Of a stretch of 64,000 bases of DNA, positions 1 through 8,950 are shown in pieces. This stretch comes from Acidisarcina sp963790505. Lineage in GTDB: Bacteria > Acidobacteriota > Terriglobia > Terriglobales > Acidobacteriaceae. Position numbers and translations under genes: made by a program. The stretch's first letter is position 1; each line of letters begins with the position of its first letter. The stretch lies in the NCBI GenBank assembly GCA_963790505.1, contig CAWBOT010000005.1, forward strand, positions 186,001 through 250,000. Reading direction: 5' to 3'. Below the pieces are notes generated by a model that worked only from the letters and a program-made list of their open reading frames with translations, did no database searches and had not been told where the DNA came from.

Positions 1-402
1 AAGGTCAGCCTTAACGAACGCCGCCTTGTAAGGAATCTTCCAATCGACCGTCCCGTTCAAGTTCGTAGCAGTAAGCTGCACTTGTGAATGCGTACGCTCA
101 GATGAGAAGAACCCGGTCGCCATGTTCGGATACCCTTTACCGGGGTCGTCAGCTGTCATCAGATAGTCGCCGAGCCACAAGCCTTTAAGGCAGTAGTGGC
201 CCTGTTCGTCCGTCTTGGCGAAGGGCACTATACCCGAGCTCGCCCCCATGTAAAAAGGAGAAACCTTTACCGACGAAGCAGGCAATCCGTTTTCATCGAG
301 CACGGTTCCACAGATGCTTCCGCGTGGTCCATCCGTGTATTGGCCGAGTGCAGAACAGCAAGCGAGCCAAAGCAAAACACCCGCCATTGGGTAACTGATC
401 AT
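1..402 (-). CDS. exported protein with carboxypeptidase-regulatory-like (CnaB-type) domain, 3' end beyond window
   Basis: Read leftward from the ATG at 402, an open frame of 134 codons runs off the left edge, so the C-terminus is missing. It starts with a signal peptide (hydrophobic stretch followed by CCSALG, cleavage likely before QYTDG). It continues with G-S-I-C-G-T-V-L-D-E-N-G-L-P, the usual entry of a carboxypeptidase regulatory-like beta-sandwich, and KTDEQGHYCLKGLWLGDY, the typical 'transforms and refines' strand. Such domains occur in many acidobacterial surface and TonB-linked proteins. It lies 38 bp downstream of the polyprenyl synthase gene on the same strand and may be cotranscribed. 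The AGGA 10 bases before the ATG is a weak ribosome site. Function beyond an extracytoplasmic beta-sandwich is unknown. Confidence 0.7.
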   Translation of the reverse strand, partial: MISYPMAGVLLWLACCSALGQYTDGPRGSICGTVLDENGLPASSVKVSPFYMGASSGIVPFAKTDEQGHYCLKGLWLGDYLMTADDPGKGYPNMATGFFSSERTHSQVQLTATNLNGTVDWKIPYKAAFVKADL

Positions 403-440
403 GTGGGTAATCCTAGCTGCCCACCGCAAAGAGGGCGAGC

Positions 441-1442
441 TTACTTATCCCGCGCAACCACAAAATCCGGCACCCACAACAAGGCTCGCTTGAATTCGTT
501 CTCCGGCAGGCAGGTTAGCTTCAGCCGGGCGGCTTCGGCGCAGCGGAAGGCGGCGGCCATGGCGTAGTCGACCGATCCGTTGCGATGGAGGATCTCGAGG
601 ATCTGGGCGTGGGCGACGCGTTCGAAGCTTTGGTCGCGGAGGACTTTGTCGATGGCTTCGCGGTCGGAGTCGGTTCCGTTCTCTAGCGAGTGGATGACGG
701 CGAGGGTGGCTTTGCCTTCGCGGAGGTCGCTGGCGACGGGTTTGCCGAGCTGCTCTTCTGTTCCGGTGAGGTCGAGGACGTCGTCGACGATCTGAAAAGC
801 CATTCCTAGGGACCGGCCGTATTCGCCGAGCTGGTCTTCGGTCTCTTCGGTTGCGCCGGCGAGCACCGAGCCGAGGCGCATCGAGACCTGGAAGAGGCAG
901 GCGGTCTTGCGGTAGATGAGATCAAAGTATTCGGTCTCGTCGACGGCGCGGCCGAGGGTTTCCATCTGAAGGAGTTCGCCCTCGACCATCTGCTGGGTGA
1001 GAGAGATGAGCAGGTCGAGGATGCGGAAGTTGCGCTCTTCCAAGGCGATGTGGAAGGCCTGCATGTAGAGCCAGTCGCCGGCGAGGACGCATTTGCCGTT
1101 GCCCCAGGTGGTATTGGCGGAGGGGCGGCCGCGGCGGGTTTCGGCGGCGTCGATGATGTCGTCGTGGACGAGCGTCGCGGTATGGACCATCTCGACGACG
1201 GCGCCGAGGCGAACCATTCCCTGGCCTTCGTAGTTTTGGGCCTTGGCGGCGAGCAGCAGCAGCATGGGGCGAATGCGCTTGCCGCCTCCCTCGCGGAGAT
1301 AGTCGGCGATCTCGGTGATGGCGGCGACATCGGAGATGGCGTCGCGGCAGAGTTCGCGCTCGACTGCGCGGAGGTCGTCGCGGAGAAGGTCGAAGACCTC
1401 TTTTGCCGTCGATAGTGCGAGTGTGCCCACCAGTTCTCCCAA
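441..1442 (-). CDS. polyprenyl diphosphate synthase (trans-isoprenyl synthase family)
   Basis: A 333-residue member of the all-alpha isoprenyl diphosphate synthase fold, which extends allylic diphosphates with isopentenyl diphosphate to make the side chain of quinones. Visible marks are GGGKRIRPML near the N-terminus, the first Asp-rich motif in LVHDDIIDAAETRRGRPS, and the second in FQIVDDVLDLTG. The length and the position of the motifs fit octaprenyl/solanesyl synthases better than the shorter farnesyl synthases, but product length cannot be read from sequence. The longest frame uses a TTG at 1442. A GTG at 1430 has a better Shine-Dalgarno (GGGAGA, 5 nt upstream) and is probably the true start. 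The gene begins 4 bp after yajQ ends, so the two are likely cotranscribed. Confidence 0.93.
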   Translation of the reverse strand: MGELVGTLALSTAKEVFDLLRDDLRAVERELCRDAISDVAAITEIADYLREGGGKRIRPMLLLLAAKAQNYEGQGMVRLGAVVEMVHTATLVHDDIIDAAETRRGRPSANTTWGNGKCVLAGDWLYMQAFHIALEERNFRILDLLISLTQQMVEGELLQMETLGRAVDETEYFDLIYRKTACLFQVSMRLGSVLAGATEETEDQLGEYGRSLGMAFQIVDDVLDLTGTEEQLGKPVASDLREGKATLAVIHSLENGTDSDREAIDKVLRDQSFERVAHAQILEILHRNGSVDYAMAAAFRCAEAARLKLTCLPENEFKRALLWVPDFVVARDK

Positions 1443-1446
1443 GAGC

Positions 1447-1947
1447 TTAATTGGTACGGAAGTTCGTAAACTGCATGTCGATGCCGAAGTCGTGATTTTT
1501 CAACAACGCGATGGCTTCCTGTAGAGTATCGCGGTCTTTGCCCGTAATGCGCACCGTCTCACCCTGAATGGACGCCTGTACCTTCTTCTTGGAGTCTTTG
1601 ACCACCCGAACGATCTCTTTTGCCTTCTCGCTGGCGATGCCCTGGGTGAGCTTGATCTTCTGCCGGACGCTGTTGCCCGTGGCCGGTTCGATCTTCTCGT
1701 AAGTCAGGGACTTGAGCGAAATCCCGCGCTTGATCAGCTTTTGCTGCAGGATTTCGGTGACTGCGGTGAGCTTGTATTCGTCCGCCGAGGCGAGTTGGAG
1801 CGTGTCGTCGCCCTCAAGTTTGATGCTCGAGTTGGTGTTCTTGAGGTCGAACCGGGCGTTCACTTCCTTCGACGCCTGGTCGATCGCATTCTTGACTTCC
1901 TGGATATCCACTTTGCTCACGATATCAAAGGAGTTGTCTGCTGCCAT
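1447..1947 (-). CDS. yajQ: YajQ family nucleotide-binding protein
   Basis: A 166-residue protein matching the YajQ (DUF520) family in length and start: NSFDIVSKVDIQEVKNAID, RFDLKNTNSSI, and a C-terminal KKVQASIQGETVRITGKDRD. The family folds as two RNP-like domains. Some members bind cyclic di-GMP and act in transcriptional regulation or phage development in other bacteria; which ligand applies here is not visible. It sits between tatD (46 bp upstream) and the polyprenyl synthase (4 bp downstream) on the same strand, suggesting one transcript. A putative diguanylate cyclase near the right edge of the window shows that the organism probably makes c-di-GMP. Confidence 0.95.
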   Translation of the reverse strand: MAADNSFDIVSKVDIQEVKNAIDQASKEVNARFDLKNTNSSIKLEGDDTLQLASADEYKLTAVTEILQQKLIKRGISLKSLTYEKIEPATGNSVRQKIKLTQGIASEKAKEIVRVVKDSKKKVQASIQGETVRITGKDRDTLQEAIALLKNHDFGIDMQFTNFRTN

Positions 1948-1992
1948 ATCGCTTTTCCTGTCGGCAAGAACTTCTTGCCGTCTTTCTTTAGA

Positions 1993-2853
1993 TTATCTGC
2001 GTAATTCTGACCTGTATTGCCTCGATCCCGATTCCGGTTGCGGCGCGGTACCGAAAAACCGGTGAAAGTTTTCAGTGGTGTGCGAAGCGACCGCCTCGGC
2101 CCCGATTCCACGTACCTCTGCAAGCTTACCCGCAACCTCGCGCACCCAGGCCGGTTCATTGCGTTTACCACGGTTGGGGACAGGCGCTAGAAACGGCGCG
2201 TCGGTCTCGATCAGGATGCCGTCCAGCGGCGCATGCGCCGCGGCGTCGCGGATCGGCTGCGCTTTGGGAAATGTAATGTTGCCCGCAAACGAGATCAAAA
2301 ATCCGCAATCGAGCGCCCGCCGCGCATGGTCCCATTCCCCGGTAAAGCAATGCAGAATTCCGCCAAGGCCGGTCGGCTTCCACTGCTCTTCCAGCATGTC
2401 GAGCGTGTCGTCCCAGGCGTTGGTGCTGTTGTCTGATGGACGGCAGTGGATGATGATGGGCTGCTGGTGGGCGGCGGCGATCTCCATCTGGCGGCGAAAG
2501 ACGGCCTTTTGCGTCTCGCGAGGCGAATGGTCGTAAAAGTAGTCGAGACCGATCTCGCCGCAGGCGATCACCTCAGGCTGCTGCAGCAGGTCGTCGAGCT
2601 TGGCATATGCGGCCTCATCAGCCAGTTGCGCCTCATGCGGATGCACCCCGGCCGAGGCGAAGATTCTCGGCGTCTCGGGGCGATCCTTGTACTGTCGGCT
2701 AATCTCGAGCGCCTGATGCATGGTGCCGGGCCCCTCGCCGATGCCGATCGAAAGAATCGTCCGCACCCCCGCCGCCCAGGCGCGGTCGAGCAGCGCTTCG
2801 CGGTCTTCGTCATAGCGCGAGCTGTCGAGATGAGCGTGGGAATCGATGAGCAT
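1993..2853 (-). CDS. tatD: TatD family metal-dependent hydrolase (DNase)
   Basis: A 286-residue TIM-barrel hydrolase of the TatD family, metal-dependent nucleases acting on DNA 3' ends and in DNA repair or quality control. Metal ligands are visible in order: HAH in LIDSHAHLD at the N-terminus, GEIGLDYFYD (Glu), PIIIHCR (His), GGILHCFTG (His) and LIETDAPFL (Asp). The C-terminal TTENFHRFFG is also typical. It is the first gene of a leftward set with yajQ and the polyprenyl synthase. Its start lies 57 bp from the vapB operator palindrome, so the two promoters are divergent and close. Nothing unusual is seen in the protein. Confidence 0.95.
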   Translation of the reverse strand: MLIDSHAHLDSSRYDEDREALLDRAWAAGVRTILSIGIGEGPGTMHQALEISRQYKDRPETPRIFASAGVHPHEAQLADEAAYAKLDDLLQQPEVIACGEIGLDYFYDHSPRETQKAVFRRQMEIAAAHQQPIIIHCRPSDNSTNAWDDTLDMLEEQWKPTGLGGILHCFTGEWDHARRALDCGFLISFAGNITFPKAQPIRDAAAHAPLDGILIETDAPFLAPVPNRGKRNEPAWVREVAGKLAEVRGIGAEAVASHTTENFHRFFGTAPQPESGSRQYRSELRR

Positions 2854-2909
2854 GAGTTTCTTTTACGGTAACAGGGCGGCAGTCTGTCGAGATTCGTCGG
2901 AATGCAGCG

Positions 2910-2929
2910 GATTCTACCATGGTAGAATC
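2910..2929. promoter_or_regulatory. perfect 20-bp palindrome, likely VapB/VapBC autoregulatory operator
   Basis: GATTCTACCATGGTAGAATC is a perfect palindrome centred 36 bp before the likely vapB start (2955). GGTAGAA is repeated as a half site just downstream (about 2934-2946). VapB-type antitoxins repress their own operon through such inverted repeats. The ATG at its centre opens an in-frame extension of vapB but is more plausibly part of the operator than a start codon. Confidence 0.65.
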
Positions 2930-2954
2930 AAAGGGTAGAAAGGTAGATTTCGCG

Positions 2955-3215
2955 ATGAGCCTTAATATCAAGAATGAAGAAGCAGTTCGGCTCGTTCAGG
3001 AACTGGCCGAATTGACCGGGCAGAGTTTGACCGCCGCTGTGATTAGCGCCACTAAAGAGAAGCTGGAGAAAGAACGCGCCCTTGAGGCGCGAAAGCCCGG
3101 CTTAGCTGAGCGGCTTAGAAAAATCGCGGAAGAGACCGCTCCTCTTTTCAAGGAACCATGGAAGTCTATGGATCACGGAGATTTGCTGTATGACGAATTG
3201 GGACTGCCGAAGTGA
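2955..3215 (+). CDS. vapB: VapB-type antitoxin (PSK/Rv0623-like)
   Basis: An 86-residue antitoxin. The N-terminus (MSLNIKNEEAVRLVQELAEL) resembles the Rv0623-like ribbon-helix-helix antitoxins, with the typical TGQSLTAAVISATKEKLE segment. The C-terminal part (LFKEPWKSMDHGDLLYDELG) is the usual toxin-neutralising tail of VapB proteins. The frame is open from an ATG at 2919, but that codon lies at the centre of a perfect palindrome. The ATG at 2955 is preceded by AAAGGTAGA and fits family length, so it is preferred. The 3' end overlaps vapC by 4 bp (GTGA), indicating translational coupling. The complex probably represses its own promoter through the palindrome. Confidence 0.88.
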   Translation: MSLNIKNEEAVRLVQELAELTGQSLTAAVISATKEKLEKERALEARKPGLAERLRKIAEETAPLFKEPWKSMDHGDLLYDELGLPK

Positions 3216-3604
3216 TTCTAGACTCGTCGGCTGTCGTCGCGATCTTGCGAAATGAACCGGATCGTCCGGCTCTTTCACAAGCGATTGAAGACCATCCCAT
3301 CAGACGGATCTCTGCTGCCAATTATCTCGAAGCCTGCATTGTTACAGACTCGAATCGTGTGCCTGGTTTAAACCGTAGGATTGATGAGTTCTTCCACGAG
3401 ATTGAGGTAATTATCGAACCCGTCACTGTAGAGCAGATGCATATTGCGCGAGAGGCTTATCGCGATTTCGGGAAAGGCAGCGGACACCCGGCCAACCTAA
3501 ATTTTGGAGATTGCTTTGCCTACGCGCTCGCGAAGGCGAAGCGGGAGCCATTGCTTTGTAAAGGTGATGACTTCGTACATACAGATGTGAGGACTATTCC
3601 GTAG
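3212..3604 (+). CDS. vapC: VapC-type PIN-domain toxin (ribonuclease)
   Basis: A 130-residue PIN-domain protein starting with GTG inside the vapB stop region. The acidic active-site residues expected of a magnesium-dependent PIN nuclease are present: Asp4 (MILDSSAVVAIL), Glu40 (NYLEAC), Asp100 (NFGDCFAYALAK) and Asp119/120 (CKGDDF). VapC toxins cut tRNA or rRNA when not bound by VapB. Order, overlap and size are those of an intact type II vapBC module. It lies alone between tatD and metG, as is usual for such mobile modules. The RNA target cannot be predicted. Confidence 0.93.
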   Translation: MILDSSAVVAILRNEPDRPALSQAIEDHPIRRISAANYLEACIVTDSNRVPGLNRRIDEFFHEIEVIIEPVTVEQMHIAREAYRDFGKGSGHPANLNFGDCFAYALAKAKREPLLCKGDDFVHTDVRTIP

Positions 3605-3664
3605 GCTTCTTCGATCCCGTGGGCTTTTCTGTCTGCCTCGCCGCTTCGCCAACTCCATAACAAG

Positions 3665-3830
3665 TGTCATTCTGACGACTGCAAGGAGGAAGAATCCCTG
3701 TGATGTTTCGTGCGGGCTGACTTTTTCAAATTTTCGCCGCGGACTTGCGATATCGCAGCAAAAACCTGTAGCTTCCGTGGTAGTACCGCGTTCGTCGGGA
3801 TCCTTCCTCCCGATGGTCGTCAGGATGACA
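3665..3830. repeat. inverted pair of TGTCAT-type dispersed repeats
   Basis: The 244-bp gap between vapC and metG has no gene. It holds two copies of one sequence in opposite orientation: TGTCATTCTGACGACTGC at 3665 and, on the other strand, TGTCATCCTGACGACCAT read leftward from 3830. Each continues into GGAGGAAG(A/G)ATCCC. The core resembles the TGTCATCCTGAG repeats at 27382 and 28577. The arms are about 35 bp each with about 96 bp between them, so the transcript could fold into a long hairpin. Confidence 0.6.
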
Positions 3831-3848
3831 TTTGTTCTTTATTAGGCG

Positions 3849-6101
3849 TCATTTCAGCCTCGCCCCAAGCGGCACATCTTCGAGAAATCCAGCCAGCACC
3901 GGCTTGTCGCCCTCACCGAGAGAAGCGGCCAGCAGCATTCCGTTTGACTCCAGCCCGCGCATCTTGCGGGGGGCGAGGTTGGCGATGATGACGATCTTGC
4001 GGCCGATGAGCGATTCGGGGGTGTAGTGTTCGGCGATGCCGGAGAGGATCTGGCGGGTTTCGTAGCCGAGATCGACTTCGAGGCGGAGGAGCTTGTCGGC
4101 TTTGGGAATGCGTTCGGCGACTTTGATCTGGGCGACGCGGAGCTCGACTTTGGCGAAGTCGTCGATCGTTATTGTTGACGGCCCACTGTCGACGGCTGGC
4201 GCCGCAGACGGAGCAACGGCGGACAGAGCTTCTTTGGTCGGCTCCTTCATCTCCGGAGTGGCAGGGGCCGCCAGCGGAGCAGTTGGCGCCACGGCATTCA
4301 GCGTCGCTGGGGTCGGCGCGGTCGCCTTTGCGGCGTCCACCGGCGTCGCGGTGATCTCTTGGACTGGCTTGGATGAGTTCTTTTCTTCGATATCCTGCAT
4401 TTTTTTGATTGCGTCCTTTTCCGCGCGGGGGAAGATGGGGCCGAGTTCGCCAAGTTTGGTGCCGGGCTTCAGACCACCCCACTTTAAGAGTTGTTCGTAT
4501 TCGCCGGGCAGCCATTTTTCCTGCTTGCTGTCTTTGAATTTGCCGAGGCCGAGCTGTTCCCAGACCTTGCTGGCGGCTTCGGGGATGAATGGATGAAGAA
4601 GCAACGTAAAAATGCGGATGGACTCAGCGCTCGCATACAAGACAGCCGATTGCAAAATCCGCCACTGCGCCTCATCTACTCCAGTTGGGCGCTTCCACGG
4701 AGTAGTGACGTTCAGATAGCTGTCGACCTCAGCGATCAGCACCCACACTGCCTCCAGCGCCACCGTAAAGCTGAGCCGGTTCAGGCAGGCGTCCACCTCT
4801 CCAATTCCCTGTGCGATCACCCTCTGCATGATCTCCAACTTCTTCAGCGCATCGCGAGCGAAAGTGCCACACTCAGTTTCTCGTTCAGAGGCCGAGAACC
4901 CGTTTACCATATTCCGCAATCGACCTATCGGATCCGGCTCGTCCGGAGTTCCTTCGATGTCACGAGTGCTTGCAAGTAGCTTGAGGACGCGGCTTACCTG
5001 ATTCCCATAGCCATTCGCCAGGTCCGCGTTATACCGCTGCACCAATGCGTCGAAGCTAAAACTCCCGTCTTGTCCGAAAGGAATCTCTCTCATCAGGAAA
5101 TAGCGCAGCGCATCGTTCCCCAGCACCTCAAGAATCGTCTCAGCGCGAACGATATTCCCCCGCGACTTCGACATCTTCGACTCTTCAAACAGCAGCCAGC
5201 CGTTCGCCGCGACCGCCTTCGGCAGCGGCAATCCCGCAGCCATCAGGAATGCTGGCCAGTAGACGCAGTGGAATCGGGTGATCTCTTTGCCGACGAGGTG
5301 CAGGTCGGCGGGCCAGTATTTTTGGAATTTCGCGATGTCTTCGGGCGCGTCGCTGCCGTAGCCGACTGCGGTGATGTAGTTAGCCAGCGCGTCGAGCCAG
5401 ACATAGATGACGTGCTTCTCGTCCCCCGGAACGGGAATCCCCCAGTTAAAACTCGTCCGCGAAACCGACAGGTCGCGCAACCCGCTCTTGATAAACGAAA
5501 GGACTTCCTTCCGGCTGCTCTTCGGCTGAATAACGAATCGCCCAGCTTGTTCCGCTTCGGTATGGCGCTCATCGTCCCAGATAATGTCGAGGAGCTTGCG
5601 CTCGAATGCCGAGAGCTTGAAGAAGTAGTTCTCTTCGATCACCGTCTCAGTCGGGCGGCCGCAATCCGGGCAAGGCACTCCCGGCGGCGTATCGACATAT
5701 AGCTCGTCAAAAACGCAATACTGTCCGCTGTAAGAGCCTTTGTAGATGAACCCGCGCTTCTGCAGCTCAGTGAAGAGCTTCTGCACGCCACGTTTGTGGC
5801 GCGGCTCAGTAGTACGGATGTAGTCGTCGTAGCTGAGCCCCATCCGGTCCCAGAGACCGCGAAACTCCGCCGAGACCTCGTCCGTGAAGGCCTGCGGGTC
5901 TTTGCCCGCCGCTTTGGCCGAACGCTCGATCTTCTGCCCGTGTTCATCGGTGCCGGTCAAGAACCAGGTGTCGTTGCCGAGCAGCCGATTGCGCCGCGCC
6001 AGGATGTCGCACACGATCGTCGAGTAGGCGTGCCCAATGTGCGGGCGCGCGTTGACGTAATAGATCGGCGTAGTGATGTAGTATTTGTTGGTTTCGGGCA
6101 T
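3849..6101 (-). CDS. metG: methionyl-tRNA synthetase with C-terminal tRNA-binding domain
   Basis: A 750-residue class I synthetase that charges tRNA-Met. The N-terminal catalytic core opens with YYITTPIYYVNARPHIGHAY (HIGH signature), followed by a zinc-knuckle Cys pair in PCPDCGRP and the KMSKS loop KMSKSRGNIV. After the anticodon-binding helical domain there is an Ala/Pro/Thr-rich linker (roughly residues 575-645), then a C-terminal EMAP/Trbp111-like domain (DFAKVELRVAQI to FLEDVPLGARLK) that serves dimerisation and tRNA binding. Length fits two-domain bacterial MetG. It is a single gene, upstream of and divergent from the small membrane protein at 6247. Start is the ATG at 6101. Confidence 0.97.
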   Translation of the reverse strand: MPETNKYYITTPIYYVNARPHIGHAYSTIVCDILARRNRLLGNDTWFLTGTDEHGQKIERSAKAAGKDPQAFTDEVSAEFRGLWDRMGLSYDDYIRTTEPRHKRGVQKLFTELQKRGFIYKGSYSGQYCVFDELYVDTPPGVPCPDCGRPTETVIEENYFFKLSAFERKLLDIIWDDERHTEAEQAGRFVIQPKSSRKEVLSFIKSGLRDLSVSRTSFNWGIPVPGDEKHVIYVWLDALANYITAVGYGSDAPEDIAKFQKYWPADLHLVGKEITRFHCVYWPAFLMAAGLPLPKAVAANGWLLFEESKMSKSRGNIVRAETILEVLGNDALRYFLMREIPFGQDGSFSFDALVQRYNADLANGYGNQVSRVLKLLASTRDIEGTPDEPDPIGRLRNMVNGFSASERETECGTFARDALKKLEIMQRVIAQGIGEVDACLNRLSFTVALEAVWVLIAEVDSYLNVTTPWKRPTGVDEAQWRILQSAVLYASAESIRIFTLLLHPFIPEAASKVWEQLGLGKFKDSKQEKWLPGEYEQLLKWGGLKPGTKLGELGPIFPRAEKDAIKKMQDIEEKNSSKPVQEITATPVDAAKATAPTPATLNAVAPTAPLAAPATPEMKEPTKEALSAVAPSAAPAVDSGPSTITIDDFAKVELRVAQIKVAERIPKADKLLRLEVDLGYETRQILSGIAEHYTPESLIGRKIVIIANLAPRKMRGLESNGMLLAASLGEGDKPVLAGFLEDVPLGARLK

Positions 6102-6246
6102 GGAGAGGTTCGGTCGCGTCTTAACGCGCGTCTTCTTATCTTAACTGTGTTTGTGGTGTTTGACGGGCGCGCCGGATCCTAGCCGGGCGGCGGCCCGGCG
6201 TATCGACGTAGGAACGGACCGGGTAGACCTTGCGTACGAGACTGCT

Positions 6247-6729
6247 ATGAACAACGCTGCGGTGAAAGGGCCTTCATCTACTCACGTCTGGATTCCGATT
6301 GGAGCAGGACTCTTCCTTGTCGCACTCGTGGTGTCGGCGATCGCCGTTCCGGAGCTTCGTCTTCTTCATTTGCTCCAGGCACTCATCTATGTGATGGTCG
6401 TGATTTTTGCGCGCCGTAATAATGTCTTTGCATTTGGAGCGGGTTTTACGATGGCGGTTGCCTGGAACTGCCTGGAGTTCTTCGGGCCCCACCTCATCCA
6501 GGCCGGTGCGGCAATGCTGTGGTCCTTTCTCCATACGGGGCAGGTACAGCACCTTGAAACGATGATGGTACCCGTCGGTGCAGTTGGGCACCTGATTCTC
6601 ATCATTGCTTGCTTGGCGGCGCTCTTCAACCATGCGACGGACACAAAGAAATGGTGGAAGTTTCTCGCCGGTGGCGTGTTGGTGCTTGGGTATTTCGCCG
6701 TTATCGTCGCCATAGCCCGGCCACGTTGA
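6247..6729 (+). CDS. small membrane protein, about four transmembrane helices, unknown function
   Basis: A 160-residue hydrophobic protein from the ATG at 6247; the frame is open further upstream but has no membrane or signal character there. Hydrophobic segments are seen at about residues 15-33, 40-75, 105-127 and 138-157, separated by short charged turns (FARRNN, HATDTKKWW). The pattern, including the motif GHLILIIACLAALFNH, suggests a four-helix integral membrane protein. I do not recognise the family and see no catalytic residues. It lies alone between metG (divergent) and argS (same strand, 101 bp on). Confidence 0.75.
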   Translation: MNNAAVKGPSSTHVWIPIGAGLFLVALVVSAIAVPELRLLHLLQALIYVMVVIFARRNNVFAFGAGFTMAVAWNCLEFFGPHLIQAGAAMLWSFLHTGQVQHLETMMVPVGAVGHLILIIACLAALFNHATDTKKWWKFLAGGVLVLGYFAVIVAIARPR

Positions 6730-6830
6730 GTTTGAATACGGCAGCCTCATTCACCGACGCCTAACGGCGGCTCTGCTAAAATCATCAAGAAAATCAGGGG
6801 TTTAGACGCTTCTTTCCGCCTCCGTGGACG

Positions 6831-8830
6831 GTGATTGCTGTGTATCTGAAACAACAGAAGGTCCTGGTCGAACGGCTGCGGACCGCGCTTCGTGAGAAGT
6901 ACCAGATCGAAGGCCTAAATCTGGTCGTCGAGCAGCCGCCGGAGATCAAATTCGGCGAATATGCGCTGCCGCTGGCCTTCGAACTCGCGCGGCGGTTGAA
7001 AAAGGCCCCCAAGAAAATTGCCGAAGAGCTCGTCGCCGAGATCGGCCCGATTGACGGTTTTGCTGGCTTCGAGATCGCCGGCGCCGGCTACATCAACGCG
7101 CGGCTGGATCGAAGCGCGGCAGTATCGGCAATTGCCTCGCCGCCTGAGCCGCCGGTCCACACCGGCATTCGTTCTCTCGTCGAACATACCAGCATCAATC
7201 CCAACAAAGCGGCGCATATCGGCCACCTGCGCAACGCGGTGCTCGGCGACACTTTCGTTCGCCTGCTGCGCGCCGCTGGGCAGCGGGTCGATGTGCAGAA
7301 CTACATCGACAACACCGGCGTCCAGGTCGCCGACGTGGTCGTCGGGCTCACGCACCTCGAGCGGCTGAACCTCGAAGACGTCCGCAGGCTGCTCGCCAGA
7401 TCTGACCGGCGCGGCGAGCGCATCGATTACTACTGCTGGGATTTGTATGCGCGCGTCTCGCAGTGGTACAGGCGCCGGACTACGCAGGAGCAGAGGCGGA
7501 AAAGAAAGCGCGGCGGCAGCTTCGACTCGATGCGCTGCATCAGCTCGAAGAGGGCGGCAACGACACCGCCGCAATCGCTGAGATCATCTCGACCGCCGTC
7601 TTGCGGCGGCACCTCGAGACGATGCAGCGGCTGGACATCGAATACGATTTCCTTCCGCGCGAGAGCGACATCCTGCAACTGCATTTCTGGGACTCGGCTT
7701 TTGAGCAGTTGAAGGCAAAAGGCGTGCTTTACTTCGAGACCGAAGGGAAAAACAAGGGCTGCTGGGTGATGAAGCGCGCCGGCGCCGAAGAGGTTGAAGC
7801 TGGCCCTGACGAAGACGCGAAAGTGATCGTTCGCTCCAACGGAACCGTCACCTACGTCGGCAAAGACATCGCTTATCACCTGTGGAAGTTTGGCCTGCTC
7901 GGCAAGGATTTTGAGTACCTGCCATTCTTCCAATATCCCGAGCACACCTGCTGGATTTCAACCTATACGGGCGGCGAAAACGAGCATCCGCATTTTGGGG
8001 GCGCCACTTCAATCTACAACGTGATCGACAGCCGCCAGTCTGATCCGCAGAGCAATGTGATCGAGGCGCTACGCGGGCTCGGCTATGTCGAGGAGGCTTC
8101 GCGCTACACCCACTTCTCTTACGAAATGGTCGCGCTCACGCCGCGTTGCGCAATGGAGTTAGGCTACGTGGTCTCTCCCGAAGATCAGGCGCGGCCCTTC
8201 ATCGAGGTCTCCGGGCGCAAGGGTTTCGGCGTCAAGGCCGACGACCTCATCGACAAGCTCATCGCTGCTTCGCGGCAGGAGGTCGATGCGCGACATCCGG
8301 AGTTGAGCGAAAGCGAGCGGCTGACGACGGCGACGCAAATTGCGGTGGGCGCCCTGCGCTACTTCATGCTGAAGTTCACGCGCAACACAGTCATAGCCTT
8401 CGACTTTCGCGAGGCGTTGAGCTTCGAGGGAGAAACCGGTCCCTATGTGCAATACGCAATCGTGCGCGCGCGAAATATCTTCCGCAAGGCGGAGACGACC
8501 CCGGACGCGGTGCTGGCCGATTTGGCTAAACTCGACGTCGCGCCATTTGTTTCCGGCGAAGACGGCGACAGCATCTGGCAGCTCTGGCTTCGTGCGTCGA
8601 AGCTCCAGCTATTGGTCGAGCAGGCGATTGCCACCGCCGAGCCGGCGCATCTCGCGAAACACGCCTTTCAACTCGCCCAGGATTTCAATAATTTTTACCA
8701 TCGCCACCACATCCTTCACGAAACCGATCCCTCACGAAAGACCTTTCTCCTTGCGACGGCCGCAGTTGCCGAGCGCGAGCTGGTGCGGGCCTTGAAATTA
8801 TTGGGTATCGAATCTCCGCAAGTGATGTAG
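6831..8830 (+). CDS. argS: arginyl-tRNA synthetase, one apparent frameshift
   Basis: Class I synthetase charging tRNA-Arg. The first part, from GTG 6831, shows the N-terminal additional domain and the HIGH-like motif in NPNKAAHIGHLRNAVLGD. The frame then changes near 7469. The first frame reads DLYARVSQWY, and the sequence resumes one frame over with QAPDYAGAEAEKKARRQL and runs to 8830, including the C-terminal anticodon-binding domain (NFYHRHHIL). Adding one C in TACAGG (to TACCAGG) at about 7469 restores a continuous protein of about 667 residues. Because argS is normally essential and everything else is intact, a base-calling error is more likely than a real mutation. Confidence 0.93.
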
Positions 8831-8903
8831 CGTCAGGATTTCTGAATAGTGAATTGCTGGAGGCGGTAAAAATCCCTGTCGCACGGTCCGTCTGGGCGCT
8901 TAT

Positions 8904-8917
8904 AGTAAACGTTTCCA
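8904..8917. promoter_or_regulatory. LacI/GalR-like operator candidate upstream of GH42 gene
   Basis: AGTAAACGTTTCCA holds an AAACGTTT palindrome, the central signature of LacI-family operators (consensus near TGTAAACGTTTACA). It lies 34 bp before the start of the beta-galactosidase-like gene, where a sugar-responsive repressor would be expected to bind. No LacI-family gene is in the window. The right half is imperfect. Confidence 0.4.
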
Positions 8918-8950
8918 CGGAGCTTAAGAAAAGTCTGAGCTAAAGGGAAC

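Noticed and set aside
196..567. Plus-strand frame at 196-567
   Set aside because: It overlaps the exported protein and the polyprenyl synthase on the other strand, and its composition is not protein-like.
2919..2954. Upstream ATG extension of vapB
   Set aside because: The ATG is the centre of a perfect palindrome and lacks a ribosome site; 2955 fits family length.
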